DNA of 64,000 nt, taken from NCBI GenBank assembly GCA_025526915.1, contig JAHLKH010000013.1, positions 1 to 64,000 of the forward strand. Reading direction: 5' to 3'. The notes beneath the pieces are model-generated. The model saw only the letters and a list, made by a program, of their open reading frames with translations. It was not told where the DNA came from and searched no databases. This document shows positions 44,215 to 56,500 of this stretch, one piece after another. Source of the DNA: Entophlyctis helioformis. Taxonomy: Eukaryota > Chytridiomycota > Chytridiomycetes > Chytridiales > Chytriomycetaceae. The position numbers were made by a program, and so were the translations under genes. Positions within the stretch are counted from its first letter, which is position 1; the number at the start of each line of letters is the position of its first letter.

Positions 44215-46427
44215 TCAGTGCTTCTTGGCAGGCTTCTTGGCAGCAGACTTTTTGCCGGGCTTGTGCGGCTTGATGAGCTTGGCGGGAGTGGGCTTGCTCT
44301 TGGTGAACTGGATAAAGTGGTTGATCATCTCCAGCGAGTGCTCGGGCTGGTCGTACGGCACCATGTGGCCGGCCTCAAAGACGCGCACAAACGAAAAGTT
44401 CTCGTACATGCGGAACTCGCCGGCAGGCTGGCCCGTGGTCTTGGACACCCACGCCTTGTCCTCTGCCTCGTTGAAGCCCTCCTGGCCCTCCCACTCGAGC
44501 GCAACCGTCCACGCCTTGTTGCCGATCCAGTTGCAGATGTAGTCGGCATCGCCGGCGTAGATCATGATGTTGACGCCCTCCTCGAGAAGCGGCGGGATGT
44601 AGCTGACGTACGGGCGCATCCAGTCGCCGGCCATGAGGAAGTTGAGGTTGATGTCGCGGTTGCATCCTTGGTAGCTGACATCGACGCCGAGAATCTCCTG
44701 GATGTCGGCGTCGTTGAGCCAGGCCTCAATATCGTTGAGGATCGAGTAGCACAGGGGGTTGGAGGCGTCGCAGTCCTTGCGGATGTCGTAGATGTTCTTG
44801 CCAGACTTCTGGAAGGGCTGGATCATGGCAGAGTTGCAGTAGAGCGAGCCGGGGACGCAGGTGAATGCGCTCTTCCAGTTATAGCAGGCCGAGATGAGCG
44901 ACTTGCAGGTCGAGTACTTGCTGCGCATCGCGTCGCACTCGGCCTCGTCGAGGATGGGGCCGTACTTGTCGTCGCAAGCCATGTCGGGGTAGAACTCGTA
45001 CTGCACCAGGGGGTCGGTGAGGCCGTTGCCAATGGCAAGACCCTTGAGCTGGATCTCAACGATGCCGTCGTCGCCACCGTCATTGTCGCCGTCGTCCACA
45101 AAGATGGACTTGACGCGCGACTTGGGGGAGCGGACGCCAGCGTTCGAGTCCGAGATGACCTTGCCGATGGCGGGGATGTAGTGGCCGGCGTACGACTCGC
45201 CCGTGACGTAAAAGGGAAGGCTGGCAAACTGCGAGTACTTTTGGAAGAGGATCTGGAGGAAGGCGTAGACGTCAGCAGCGGCAGCGTCCGAGTCGGTGAT
45301 CTTGCCCTCGCCGTAGCTGAAGCCGACGTTGATGGGCTGGTCGAGGAAGATGACGTTGGCCTTGTCGTTCCACGACGACTTGTTGATGGTGGTGCCGTTG
45401 CCGCCGGGGTTGACGCGGCAAGGGCCGAGCTCCATGAGGAGGCCGGTGAGCGACGAGCAGCCAGGGCCGCCGTTGAGCCAGAGGACGACGGGATCGGTCG
45501 AGGGGCTGCTGCGGCTCTCAAAGAACCAGAAGAAGAACTGGGAGGCGTGTCGATGAGCGGCGGCGATAAGCAATGGCAGGGGTGTCAATAAGCTTTGCTT
45601 GGTGGGCGGGATAACAATTGGACGGGTGCACGCTCGCAAGGCGACGCGGGTCACTTACGTGCTTGTCGTCGTCGGTGTCGAGGTAGCCGACGTACTGCGG
45701 GGATCAGACGCAAGCGATGCAAAAGAGCACGAGGGCGGAATGGGCGGATGAACGGGGGCGGGCATTGCATCGCAGAGCGGGCATTGCATTGCATCGCAGA
45801 GCATCACAGGGCAGCACAGATCGGAGCGGAGGCAGCCAAGCGCGGCAGAAAGCATGTGTCAGTTGACGGTCGGAGAAAGGAATGCGATGCTGTGCCATGC
45901 GTTGCTGGAGGGACACGGCATGCGTTCACAAGGGCGAGGGCCTGCTGTTCGGGCGAGCAGGCAGGGCAGGGCATTTGCACAGCAGAGCTGGCAGAGCATG
46001 GCAGAGCATGGCAGATCATGGCAGAACAGGGCAGAGCATCGCAGACACGCACCTGCTTGACGTCGGGGTCGCAGAGCTGCACGTTCTCGCGAACGCGGAC
46101 CGAGTACTTTGGGAAGCTGGCGTGGGTGAGCACGTTCCAGGCGGTGTGCTTGCCCGTGGCCGACACGGTCGTCTTGGTCTGCTGCGACAGGACGCCGTGG
46201 GAGGACTTGCCCTTGCCGACGGCCTTGGCCGAGTGCGACGATGCCTTGGACGAGTGCAGCGTCTTCTTGGCGGGGCCGGTGGGCAGGAAGTCAAACGACT
46301 GCACGGCGTCGAGGTCGCCCGAGTTGACAAACGTCAGCGACTTGCTGAGCTTCTTGACGGGGGTCGCGGCGGCCAGGGTCGCAAGGGCCAGCACGGCGAC
46401 GGACGAGGCGAGCGAGAGCACACGCAT
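44215..46427 (-). CDS. Serine carboxypeptidase, S10 family (carboxypeptidase Y type)
   Basis: Vacuolar or secreted exopeptidase. Exons 46,427-46,053, 45,694-45,659 (only 36 bp: [12 protein letters not shown]) and 45,537-44,215 join in phase 0 without defects. Signal peptide [20 protein letters not shown], then a propeptide-like region. The mature part has [29 protein letters not shown], the catalytic Ser in [15 protein letters not shown], Asp in [13 protein letters not shown] and His in [13 protein letters not shown]. Cys residues of the expected disulphides are present. The C terminus is very Lys/Pro-rich ([20 protein letters not shown]), which is unusual. A TATA-like box lies about 180 bp upstream of the start. 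Confidence 0.95.
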
Positions 46428-47241
46428 CTGAGTGGGTGTGCATGTCGGTGTGCATGAATGTGAGACCGCCTGCAAGGGCATGCCATGCAAGGGAATGCCA
46501 TGCAAGGGAATGCCATGCAAGGCCTTTCAGCTGGTGCCGCCGGTCGCTTACATGGGATCGGATCGATGGAATATGCTCGGGCGAGGCGAGCAGCGGAACG
46601 GCTGTCTATTTATACTCGCGCGGGGCGGAGAGTCACACCACGCGCGGCGGGCAGGGCTTGGCTGGACAAGGCTGCGCTGGACAAGGCAGCAGACAGACAA
46701 GCGGTCGGACGGGCGGAGGAACGCCAGCACCACGAGACTCACCAGCCATCGAGGGCTGGAGCCACGCGGCAGGCGGAGAATGGCAGCCAATGGTGCCGCA
46801 GATGAGCGATGAGCGATGAGCACCTGCGATGAGGGCGGAGTTGCACCAGCAGGCAAGGGCGAGCCAGTGAACGGCCGGCCACAGGGCAGGCAGGGCATGG
46901 GCAGGGCATGGGCAGAATAGGCAAACACAGAGACGGGGCGAGAAATGGGACTGTCATTCCACAACACATGAACAGCGAGGGAGCAGAGGCATCGCACGGC
47001 ATTGCACGGCACCGGCATCCGGCACGGCATCGCACGGCATGGCACGGCATGGCCAGATCAGGTGGCTCGTCGTCTGTCAAGCAAGCGCCAATGGGTCAGC
47101 CTCAGTTTCGCCACCACAGCGCCACCACCGCGCCACCACCGCCGCACACCGTCATCCGCAAAGGCATCGCGCGGTGAATCTCACCTTCCATGCATCTCTC
47201 CACAAAGTGCAGGCACGCGCTTCACCCGGATTCTCCCTGCC
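46428..47241. other. Intergenic region with short tandem repeats
   Basis: Next to the carboxypeptidase start lie three to four units of a 16-bp repeat (atgccatgcaagggaa, about 46,478-46,525), then a TATA-like box, then G/A-rich DNA and cgcacggcatggcacggcat repeats (about 46,995-47,050). No gene recognised. Confidence 0.6.
46607..46615 (-). promoter_or_regulatory. TATA-like box of the carboxypeptidase gene
   Basis: The minus strand reads GTATAAATA in otherwise GC-rich DNA, about 180 bp upstream of the start codon. Confidence 0.5.
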
Positions 47242-47812
47242 TCATGCGCTGCCAGAAGGCGCCGTGCCCCCAAGGCCATCGCCAGACGCGCTTCCGTTTC
47301 CGTGTCCGTTGGCAAGTGCATTGCCATTGCTGCTTGCTCCACTGACGCCACCGGCAGCAGCCATCATCGCCAACTGCTTGCTGAACAGTGCCGGATCCAT
47401 GCCCGTCAGACCAGCGCTTGCACTCGCGCCTGCTCCCATCGACATCGAGTTGGCGCGCACAAGTCGCTGCATGGCGTCCTGCTGACCGCCGTCCGGCGAC
47501 ATGAGCTCGCCCCCGAGCAGCGAGTGGCGCTTGGCTAATGCGGCTGCCGCCGGTGTGGCTGCCGGCGATGGCTTGAACTGCCCAGGCGTCGTCATGCCAG
47601 CAGCCTGCATCTGCATCTGCATTTGCATTTGCATCATCTGCATTTGCAGCTGCAACTGCATCTGCGCATCTGGCGTCTGTGGCGGCTGCTGCTGTTGTTG
47701 TTGCATTGACCGGCGAAGCCTCATCTGCTGTTGCTGGATTGCCTGCTGCTGCAGCTGCTGCATCTGCATGGCCGTGATGCCTGTCACGGCACCCTGCCCA
47801 GGCCGCGCCATT

Positions 47813-47857
<45 letters not shown>

Positions 47858-49884
47858 CTTAGTATGGCCTGCTGTTGCTGCTGTTGCTGCTGTTGTAACT
47901 GCATCTGCATCTGTAGCTGGCGCAGAGACGGGATGGCTGGAATCTGCATCGGAGCCTGCTGTCCACTCAACCCAGCCTGCATCAATCGCGCATTCTGCTG
48001 CAATTGTTGCTGCAGTTGGATTTGCTGTTGTTGCTGTTGCTGCTGTTGTTGAAGGGCTTGCTGCTGTTGTTGTTGTTGAAGAGCTTGGTGCTGCTGCTGT
48101 TGCTGCTGCTGTGGGTTTGGGTGTGCCGGTGCCGGTGCCGGTGCCGGTGCTGGCGGTGCATGCTGGACAACCTCATACCGGACAGGCACATGCGGCTCCG
48201 GACAAGAGTAGGGGGATGAGAGAACACGGGAATGTTGGGCTGCAGAGTGGCCGCCGCCATTTCAACAGCCGCGCCACGTCTGCTAGACCGGCCCAGTGTC
48301 GTGATCTGCTGTCGTTGTCTCCGCAGCCGTCTAGCCAGCCACCACCAGGTCAAAGAAACGCGTTAATGGGAATGCCACTCGTCTGTGGGAAGCAACCGTT
48401 GGCAGTCATACCTGGAGTTGCGGTCCTCCTCCTTGGCCATACGGTCGATTTCCTCGTCGGTCAAGATGCGCAGGTCAGGCTGCCATGCGCTCTCCAGATC
48501 CTCGTTGCGGAACGGACGCACTCGCCAGCGTGCAGGCTGTATTGCCTGATAAGAGTTGAGGCGGGCGGTCAAGACCTGCTCGCGAATCGCATGCGCAATC
48601 ATGGGCACAAACTCTCCGCCAACACCCAGGTCGGCCGACAGCTGCCGTGCAAAGTCCTCTGGTGTGATGGACAAGCTCGAGTACAGCGGCCACTCAAACT
48701 GGTCCTTGAGATACATGGATCCGACGTGCAGATCCAGCTATAAGGCGGGTCGCGTCAGTGAATCGATGCCTGAAAGGCACATGGCGCAGCCAAGAACATC
48801 CACGAAAGCAGCCAGACCTTGATAACGACACGGCTATCGCTATAGCCAGCAAAGTCGTCCATGTCGTCGACTGGGGCGTCTTCGGACGGCTCATCGTCCG
48901 GCGTCTGGTCTGGAAGGAGCAGCGATGCAACCTCGTCACGCGGCACGGGGTCCTCTTCGACTACAGGGGCATACTCGACCACTTGCTTGCGGATGGCTTC
49001 TGCAATCGGTTGTATAAAGTGCGCCGCATACGGGCAGTCCATGTCATCGGCCAGCAGTTGCGCAAAGTATTCTGGCGTCATAAGCGTTTCTGTTGGATAG
49101 ACAGTGGGATGCAGCAGTACAGAAGGATGCATGTCAGTCGCGACTCTGGGCTATGCTGTGCAGCAGTTGTTGCGAGCAACGACGCACCGTTCATGTTCCA
49201 TGTGAAGGTGTCTCGCAGCTTATTGCCTTCAATCTCAACGTCGATCCGGATCGGAACGAGCTTGACAGGTAAGTCGGCCAGGACAGCCAGCTGCTCTGGC
49301 TTGGCACTGGTTGGGGCATTGGGCAAGCCACAGATCAGCACAGATGCACGTCCATTGCGGTTAGTCTCGACACAAGGTTGTCTTGGCGAGGCGAGGCGAG
49401 GCGAGGCAAAGTAGAGTGTGGCAGGCAGGCAGCAGGCAGGCAGACAGGCAGTGCCGCCGGCGGCCAGCAGTGCAGTGCAGTGCAGTCTGCCAGTGCTTTG
49501 AGGAGATTGCAGCAGGAGCAGCAGCAGTGGCAATGGCAGCAGGACAGCAGCACATCTGCCACCACAGCGGCCAGCAGACACTGTCCTCGGACACAACAGC
49601 CAGAAGGCCAGAAGGCCTGCAGACGACGACGATAAGGACGACGGGACACTCAACTGGGTGTGGTATGTGCCGTACGGGCGGGCTCTGAAGCTCGTCTTGT
49701 ACTTGATATCCAGCACGTTGTGTTTGTGTGTGTCGACGACTCCGCCTGCACCGGCAGCACCGGCCAGCGCAGCGGCAGCAGCGGCACTGGAGGACGCAGG
49801 CACGCCGGTTACCGAGCTCTTTTCGTCGAGGTCCTCGATGGTGTCTGGGTCGACATAGGCCGACTGCGAGTATGGGTTGCTCAT
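47242..49884 (-). CDS. SNF5: SNF5/SMARCB1-family chromatin-remodelling subunit
   Basis: Core subunit of SWI/SNF or RSC (fungal Snf5/Sfh1). Starts MSNPYSQSAYVDPDTIED (49,884). The first exon ends in FRARPYGTYHTQL; the next gives LVPIRIDVEIEGNKLRDTFT. The tandem repeats that define the family follow: TLMTPEYFAQLLADDMD..IAEAIRKQV, with an acidic insert, and YLKDQFEWPLYSSLSITPED..IAHAIREQV. ILTDEEIDRMAKEEDRNSR and a basic RLRRQRQQITTLGRSSRRG come after. The last exon (from about 48,200 to 47,242) is almost entirely poly-Gln with Met/Ala and has no defect over more than 300 residues. A register change just before it (near 48,215) is either an intron or an indel. Yeast Snf5 carries its Gln-rich part at the N terminus; here it is C-terminal. 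Confidence 0.88.
47690..48110 (-). repeat. CAG/CAA trinucleotide tracts (poly-glutamine)
   Basis: Long mixed CAG/CAA runs in the last SNF5 exon. They encode several poly-Gln blocks separated by short Leu/Met/Ala spacers; prone to length change. Confidence 0.85.
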
Positions 49885-50285
49885 GGCCGGAGTGTGTGGG
49901 CGTTGCCGTGGGCCTGTTGTGCTGTGCGGGCTGTCGTTGTTGTTGCCGTTGCTGTTGCTGTCGCCTTGTCGCTGTCGCCGTTGTCGCTGTGTTGGTGATC
50001 GTTGGACAGCGACGCGAGTTGGCGTTAAAACGACTGTCGGATGGATGGCATGCACAGACGAGTATGCGCAGGACATGCCACGCAGACATGCCACTCAGAC
50101 ATGCACTCAGATCTCTCTCTAGATGGATGCATCCCATCGCCCTCAACTGCCCCACTGCCCCACTGCGCGCCGTTGCTGCGTCACGACCAACTGTGCCCAC
50201 TGCCACTTGTGCCCTCGTCAAACCGGGTGTGTCCAAAATTGCCGTTTCATATAAAGGCACCCTTCGTGCAAATCTTGCCGCCCTG
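49885..50285. promoter_or_regulatory. Region between SNF5 and the right element, with a stranded TATA box
   Basis: SNF5 promoter side (repeated ttgttgttgccgttgctgttg near 49,935), short acatgcca/cagacatgcc repeats (50,060-50,110), then tatataaagg-type sequence (catataaaggc, TATA at 50,250-50,257) on the plus strand, just before the element. I infer this TATA box once served the ABC transporter now 10 kb away. Confidence 0.5.
50280..50285 (+). repeat. Possible 6-bp target-site duplication, left side of right element
   Basis: gccctg here and again at 60,289-60,294, directly after the poly-C end. Five bases (aacga) separate this copy from the GGGGTGGG end, so the match could be chance. Confidence 0.35.
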
Positions 50286-50531
50286 AACGAGGGGTGGGCA
50301 ACAGGGCGAGGGAATGCCGGCAAACCGCCGGCAAATGGCCCGACATTCAAACAATTGCCAAGCGTTTTGGAATTGGATTCGACCCGAGAGGCGACGAATG
50401 TAAGGCAAGCATATCACACGATGCAAGGTTCGAGTCAGCAACGAGCATGCGACGACAGGCGGGCGAGGCACATCCACATGCATGAGCGGCTTACCTTTCA
50501 TTATTATGAAATAATGATGTGATAAGTGACC
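50286..50531 (-). ncRNA. Candidate guide (omega) RNA region at the 3' end of the right element
   Basis: Counterpart of 15,701-15,969. It keeps the doubled GCCGGC/tttgccgg block (about 50,315-50,335) and the GAATCCAATTCC motif (about 50,369-50,380, minus-strand reading). The ATCGGG/CCCGAT stem (50,542-50,559) falls just inside the coding end in this copy. Conservation outside a shared frame and its location suit a TnpB/Fanzor guide RNA; transcription is not shown. Confidence 0.45.
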
Positions 50532-53500
50532 CTATTGGTCGATCGGGAGGTTCCCCGATTCAAAGTGTTGGTGGTTGTGGTGCAAGTCAGAGCATGTGGA
50601 GTGGCACGTGACTTGCTGGCACGCTGTGGCTGGCGTGTGCGTCAAGTAGAGCGGCCGTTGTCCATAGAGCAGATGCCCCAGTGCGACCATTCCGATGTTG
50701 GTGGCTCCAAGCACATCGCGGTGGTAGACAGTCTCGCATGGTATGCACTCGTAGCGTCGCAGGTTGGTGCGGTTCTTGTCTGGGATCCGCTGCTTGCACT
50801 GCGGGCACATCTGGCTGGTCAGGTTCTCGTTGCAGCGGTAGATCTGTGTGTGTGTGTGTGTGTGCAGGATCGTGTGTCAGTTGGTGCACAGATGGATGGA
50901 TGGATGGATGGATAGCGTGGCATCAGACGCACATAGGCATATCCAGACGACCGCAGATGCCTGATGAGAAACTTCTCAAACACAGCGTGCCGGCCACCTT
51001 GACCTGTAAAGTCGATGCCAAATGCCCAGACAACTGGGATGTTGTCCTCTGTCGACTTTGTTCGGTCGACAGGGAGGCCTTGAGATGCACGAGATGCGCG
51101 CTTTCCAGTGGTCGATCCTGCCAGCTTCATGATGCCCTCAAGAGCGTTTCCGCGAATAGACATGCTGTTGCTGCGCTTGGTGAACCGCTTGGCTTTGACC
51201 TTCTGTGGAATGCCATGTCATGCCATGCCATCCAGTGCAATCAGCAGGCGATCAAGCAGTATGGCGGTCATGGCAATGGACATCCAGAACCAGAGAAAAC
51301 GTACCCGTGCATTCAGGAATGGCGTGCAGTACGCATGGCAGCGCAGATCCCAAAAGGCTCTCTCGCCTGCTGTGGCGTTTGGATCGGCATGCTTTGCTGT
51401 CTTGAATGCAATGGCCTTGTGGACGTCCACAGCCTTGGCATATCGATTGTTGAGCCTGGCACAGGAGGCAGGCGCTGTGAGTTGATCTGGTCAAGAGTGC
51501 ACAGAGTCATTGCATGCATACCACCGCTGAAGGCTGTGCTCGGCTCGTGCCATGCCAGAGGAGAGCACGTAGTTGGACTCCATCGTGTATGTCTCGTCCT
51601 CGACATTGACCAGCATGCTGGACGCGCCAAACAGGTACCGCTGGCCCCAGTCTAGACTGACAACGCGAACAGTCTGGTAGCCCTTGTCGGCGAGCAGCTT
51701 GTTGGCATCAGCAACATTGGGCAGTCGCTGAGATGCATTAAAGTTGCGCTGAGCCTGCCATGCCATGGCATGAGTGAGGAATGTGCAATGCATGAGCACC
51801 AATGCGCGAGGTTGGCATGCAAGTGGCTTACAGGATTGGTTGCTTTTGGCTTGGTGGCTGGATTGGCGGCTGTGGATGGCATGTCAGTTGGTGTGGACAA
51901 CAAGTGCCCGTCTGGATTGGCACAGCAACTCACATGTGCCATTCAGGTAATCGGGCTCAATAAATTGACCATTCAAGGCATTAAGGATGCCAACAGCAGC
52001 ATCAGCAAGACTGGGCTGCTGGGCTGGAGACGCCACGTTGGGACCTGCAGATCAAGGCAGTGGTCAGAATCAATGCGTGCACCAAAGCATCCAAGCATGG
52101 CACATACTGCGAGGCGACTCTGGACGGTCTGCGCGGCAGTCCAGTGCCAGCTGATAGACCGTGTATCCGTCCGTCATGATGCTGCCTTGTCTGATCACTT
52201 GCTTTGAAGCCACCAGAGGCTGAGAATCAACTGCAGCCTCATCACCCTCGGCCTGTGTTGGAAGGCGTCGATTCTTGGGGCGGAGGCCGGGCAGGAGGAT
52301 GTCGAGGATGGCCAGCTCCTTGCTATTGCTGAAAGCCCTTTGGATGACCTTGTCGTCAGTCCCAAGCTCCAACTTGGCATCTTTGTAGTCTTGGATAAAA
52401 GTGGAGTGTCAGCATCAAATAGCATTGACGTGGCATAGACACATGCAACTTACCAACTGCGGCCAGGAGCTCCTTTCGCAATGCTTGGAGGACAGGATCG
52501 TGCTCATTGCCAATGCGATCGCTTTGCAGCCCCACCACCGCCCAAAAGAGCGTGGTCTCGGTGATGAGGACAAAGGGGTCGCAGCTGGCTGGTTGCGGGC
52601 TTAGCTTCATCACCGAAGTGCCAGCGAGCTTGAGGAGTTGGTAGAACCGTCCAATGTCCGATGTTGACATGCTGCGCACAATCGCCTGAATTGGATTCAG
52701 CTCTTGTGGGATCTCGATGGCGTCCCTGTCCTGTGCGGCTGGTGGTGTGTCTGCGAGGCATCTGTGGCGACAGGGGCAGTAGTCTCGTCCCTTTGCCTCT
52801 TGGATGTGCTGCCATCGGTGGCCAGCAGAAGCTGTGACGCGGTCCGCTTGAGAGTTGGGGCGGGAGGAGCGACATCCTGAGTGGCGTCCATGGCGTCGTC
52901 CATGGCGTCGTCCTCGATGGCCGGCAATGGGGCGTCTTGAGCAGTGTCCTGAGCGGCGTCCTGAACGGCGTCTTGAGCAGCGGCATGCCTGGCAACCTTG
53001 GTGGTTTTGAGTGGCTTGAATATGGCATCGACCCATGCTGCAATCTGCTCAGAAGTCGCAGCAGGCATTGCTCTCTGGGCTGCGACCAATGCCAGCTTTG
53101 ACCGGTTCTCGATGAAGTGCTTGGCGAGTGTGGCGCTCACCTCCCTCGCCAGGTTTTCGAAGATCTGCTTGGTCGCACGCGCGCACAGGGTGTTGACAAG
53201 CCGATAGGGCACCACTGCCTGCTGTGTGTCGGCCTGCTGTGCATCAGCTGGGTGCAAGCTCGACCACCACATGTCTGGATGCCGCCCACGAGTCTGCTGC
53301 TTCTTGGCCGGTTGACGCGCGCCTGCCTTCATCTCGGCCATCCGTGCGGTGGTCCGCAGCGCGCCTGCCTGCTGCGCATTGCCAGTGTCCATGTCGGCCT
53401 TGATCGTGTCGGCTGGTGGTGCAGCTTGGTCGGTCATGCTGCCAGGTGTCCAGCTGCGATGGATCAGCAGCTGGACAACCGTGACAAGCCACGCATTGAG

Positions 53501-56500
53501 CGTGAGCATGATGGACATCGGCTTGACCATCTGCTCGCCTGTTAGGACAAACGAGAGGTGCCGCAGGATGCAGGCCGCGGATGTCTGGCCACCCGACTCA
53601 CTGGCGACAAGCATCGCAAGCAGCTCATTGGGCGTTGGCACTGCTGGTGCTGCTGGTGCTGGTGGCTGGCCGTTGGGCAACTTGCGCGTCTCGACCTTCT
53701 CGAACATGACGCGCTCGAGTCTTGTTCCCTTGACCAGTCGCACGCGATGGCCGAAGCGAGGGTGCTTGCTGCTGCCATTATACTGACTTGCGCCGTACAT
53801 GGTCCGCGCGGCAATGTCCTCGCGAAGCGTGAACTGACCGGACAAGAGCTCCGCTTTCGTGACAGCGCCGAGGCCCTTGATGACGTCCTTGTCGCCGAGG
53901 TCATCGAGGTCCTTGAGATCAGCGTCCAGGAAACAATACGAGTCGCCTTGCCATCGGGCCATTTGTAGACATGGTACGACGGTGGCAGAGGCGCGTCCTG
54001 GTCAAGCTCGAGAAGTTCCTCGACGACGGCACCGATGACGACAAGGCCGGCATGCCGCACGCCGACCGTGAACGATTGAATCCTCGCGACAATGTCCTCA
54101 ATAAGTTGGCGGCGTGTCCAACTTATTGACGACCTGATGGCATGAACGCCAAAGATCGGGGCGCTCTGCGGGCCGCCTGACAACATGTCCTGAGCACCAT
54201 GCAAGCCAACCTCTGAGTCAGTACATTCAAAGCCATGCATGCAGGCAGAATGGCAATCCTAAATCATACCTCCAGCAGCACTCTCATATGACGATGATCA
54301 GATGCATCCTCTCCAGGTTGATCGGGTGCGTCTGCAGCGGCTTGATTGGTTGCGTCCGTGGCGGCTTGACTAGGCGTGTCGGCAGCAGGTTGACCGGGCG
54401 CGTGCACAGCAGCTTGTTGATTGTTGCCGCCAATGGCCGCAGGGAGCGTCATGGGTGCCCCTGACGTGAGGCGTCCCCCCTTTCTGTCAACCCGACCTTG
54501 TGTCACTCGTGCTCCACCTTTGCGTCTGCAAAGCCCACACATGTCAGCAAGCATGCCCAAGGCACATGGCACAGTGTACAACACTCACGTCTGCTTCGGG
54601 TCCACTGGTTGGGTGTGGCGGTCTTGCCGGCGTGCACTCTCCTTGTTCCTGTCGATGGCCTTGTCTGCCGCGGCCTTGGCAGCTTGCTTTTCGCGCTTCT
54701 GCTTGTTCGCAGCCTCCTGTTGCTTGGTGATTTGGCGTCGCGCCTGTGGAGGTTGGATGCACCATCAGCAATGCATTCCAAGTGCACACAATGCATACGC
54801 AAGCAACAATGGAACACCAGAACTGACCGTCGTCCGGATGTCTGCATCTTGATTGAGATACAAGATCTTGCGGTCTGCTTGACCAGCCTGGCCGTCGGCG
54901 GATGGCAGTTCTTGCTCGGGCAGCTTGGGCAGTTGAGCCTCCTGTCAAGTGGAACAATGAGCAATCGTGCCAAGTCATTGCATGCACACACAGCCAGTGA
55001 AGATGGAGACGTACCGTGGCTTGCTTGATGATCGACATAAGCAAGTCAATGACCTCTTTCAGCTGCTCGTGGCGTGTCACTAATCGGCAATTCTTGAGGT
55101 CTTTCAAGGCCCCCCGCCTCTTGATCGCCTTGTCGCGGATGCCGGCAGCGGTCAATGGGGAACCGCCTCGGGTGATGGCCTTGCCTTGGTACTTGACTTG
55201 CTGCGTGGCTGGCTGCGTGGCTGGCTGTGTGTCTTTCTGTGCATCTGTTTCTGGAATGGCAACGTTCAGCAAAGAAGGTGCTGTCAGTACATGAAGTCAA
55301 GCCATTCCAATACAAGCAACGCATACTTGGCGTCGATAGGTGGCGGTGTGATTTGCACGGAGGATTGACAATCTTGCCCAACTGCTTCTTCATCCTCAAA
55401 GCAGCACCCTGTACAATGAGCAGTGGATTGAGTTTGACACGTCCAGGCGAGGAGTGCACATGCATCAGAGACATGCAGCAACTTACATGTCCATCCCAAA
55501 TAGCCCGATCCTTTGGGCCAAGCTTTGCCCGCTCTTCCGCTTCACGAGCCTGCTTGCGGACAATCTCCAACAGTTGCACACTTGCCGACCTGCTGATCTT
55601 TGCGAGAATGTTGCGGCCTTTGACACCATTGGTGATGTGAGTGATGCGATCGGCCGCATGTCGGAGGACGCAGTCGAGTGCGGCGGGGCAGTCCTTGACC
55701 TTGTCCAGCATAAGACTGAGCTGCTGTTCCTTGACAATGTTCCTGACGAGTGGCCTGATGTCGTCCTGCGTGAGATGGATGATGTTGGGGTCTTGCTTGC
55801 CTTGCTGCGCCTTGGGATGGATCACAAGGCAGCCGTCATGTAGCTGGCACCTGCATTGCAATCCAGTGGTTGCATCAAAGACAGAAGCACAGAGTCAGTC
55901 ATGCAGGACACACCAAGAGATCACATGCATGCATACATACTTTGCTTGATGCGTGGTGGTCGCGTCAACAGCCACACTGTTGTCGTTGCCATGTGGTGAG
56001 AGATGGTCAGTAGAGTGCCATGCATGCAAACAGATCTATGCCACCATGCCATGACCAGTCATGCAAGGACTTGCCTCTTCTTTGGCACATTGCCAGATTG
56101 ACTGCTGTCGCTGGTTGGGAATGTGACCGTGTTGGCAAAAGTCCCTGACTCATCATGGTAGACGAAAACGCCAAAGGCGTTGAGGAAGCTCTTGGCAAGA
56201 GCCACACCACCATCCAGCGACAGCAGGTCAGCAACATATGCATTCTTGACGCGATTGGCAAATGCATCTGCCTCCATAGGATCGTGAAGCAGCGCACAGA
56301 AGTCGGCCGGGTTGTTGAAGCGGCGCTCCTTGGCCGCGGCGTCAAACTGGTCGTTGATGAACTTGACGGCAGCAGCATTGCCTGCCAGGCAATGTGAATG
56401 GCAACACAAGTTAGTCAACATTGCAACATGGATGACAAACACAAGCACAGAGTCAAGCAATGGACATACCGCGACCATGGCAACTGTGATAGTCATTGTT

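Noticed and set aside
44122..45591. Long plus-strand open frame of about 490 codons
   Set aside because: Exactly antisense to the carboxypeptidase exon, whose catalytic triad is complete.
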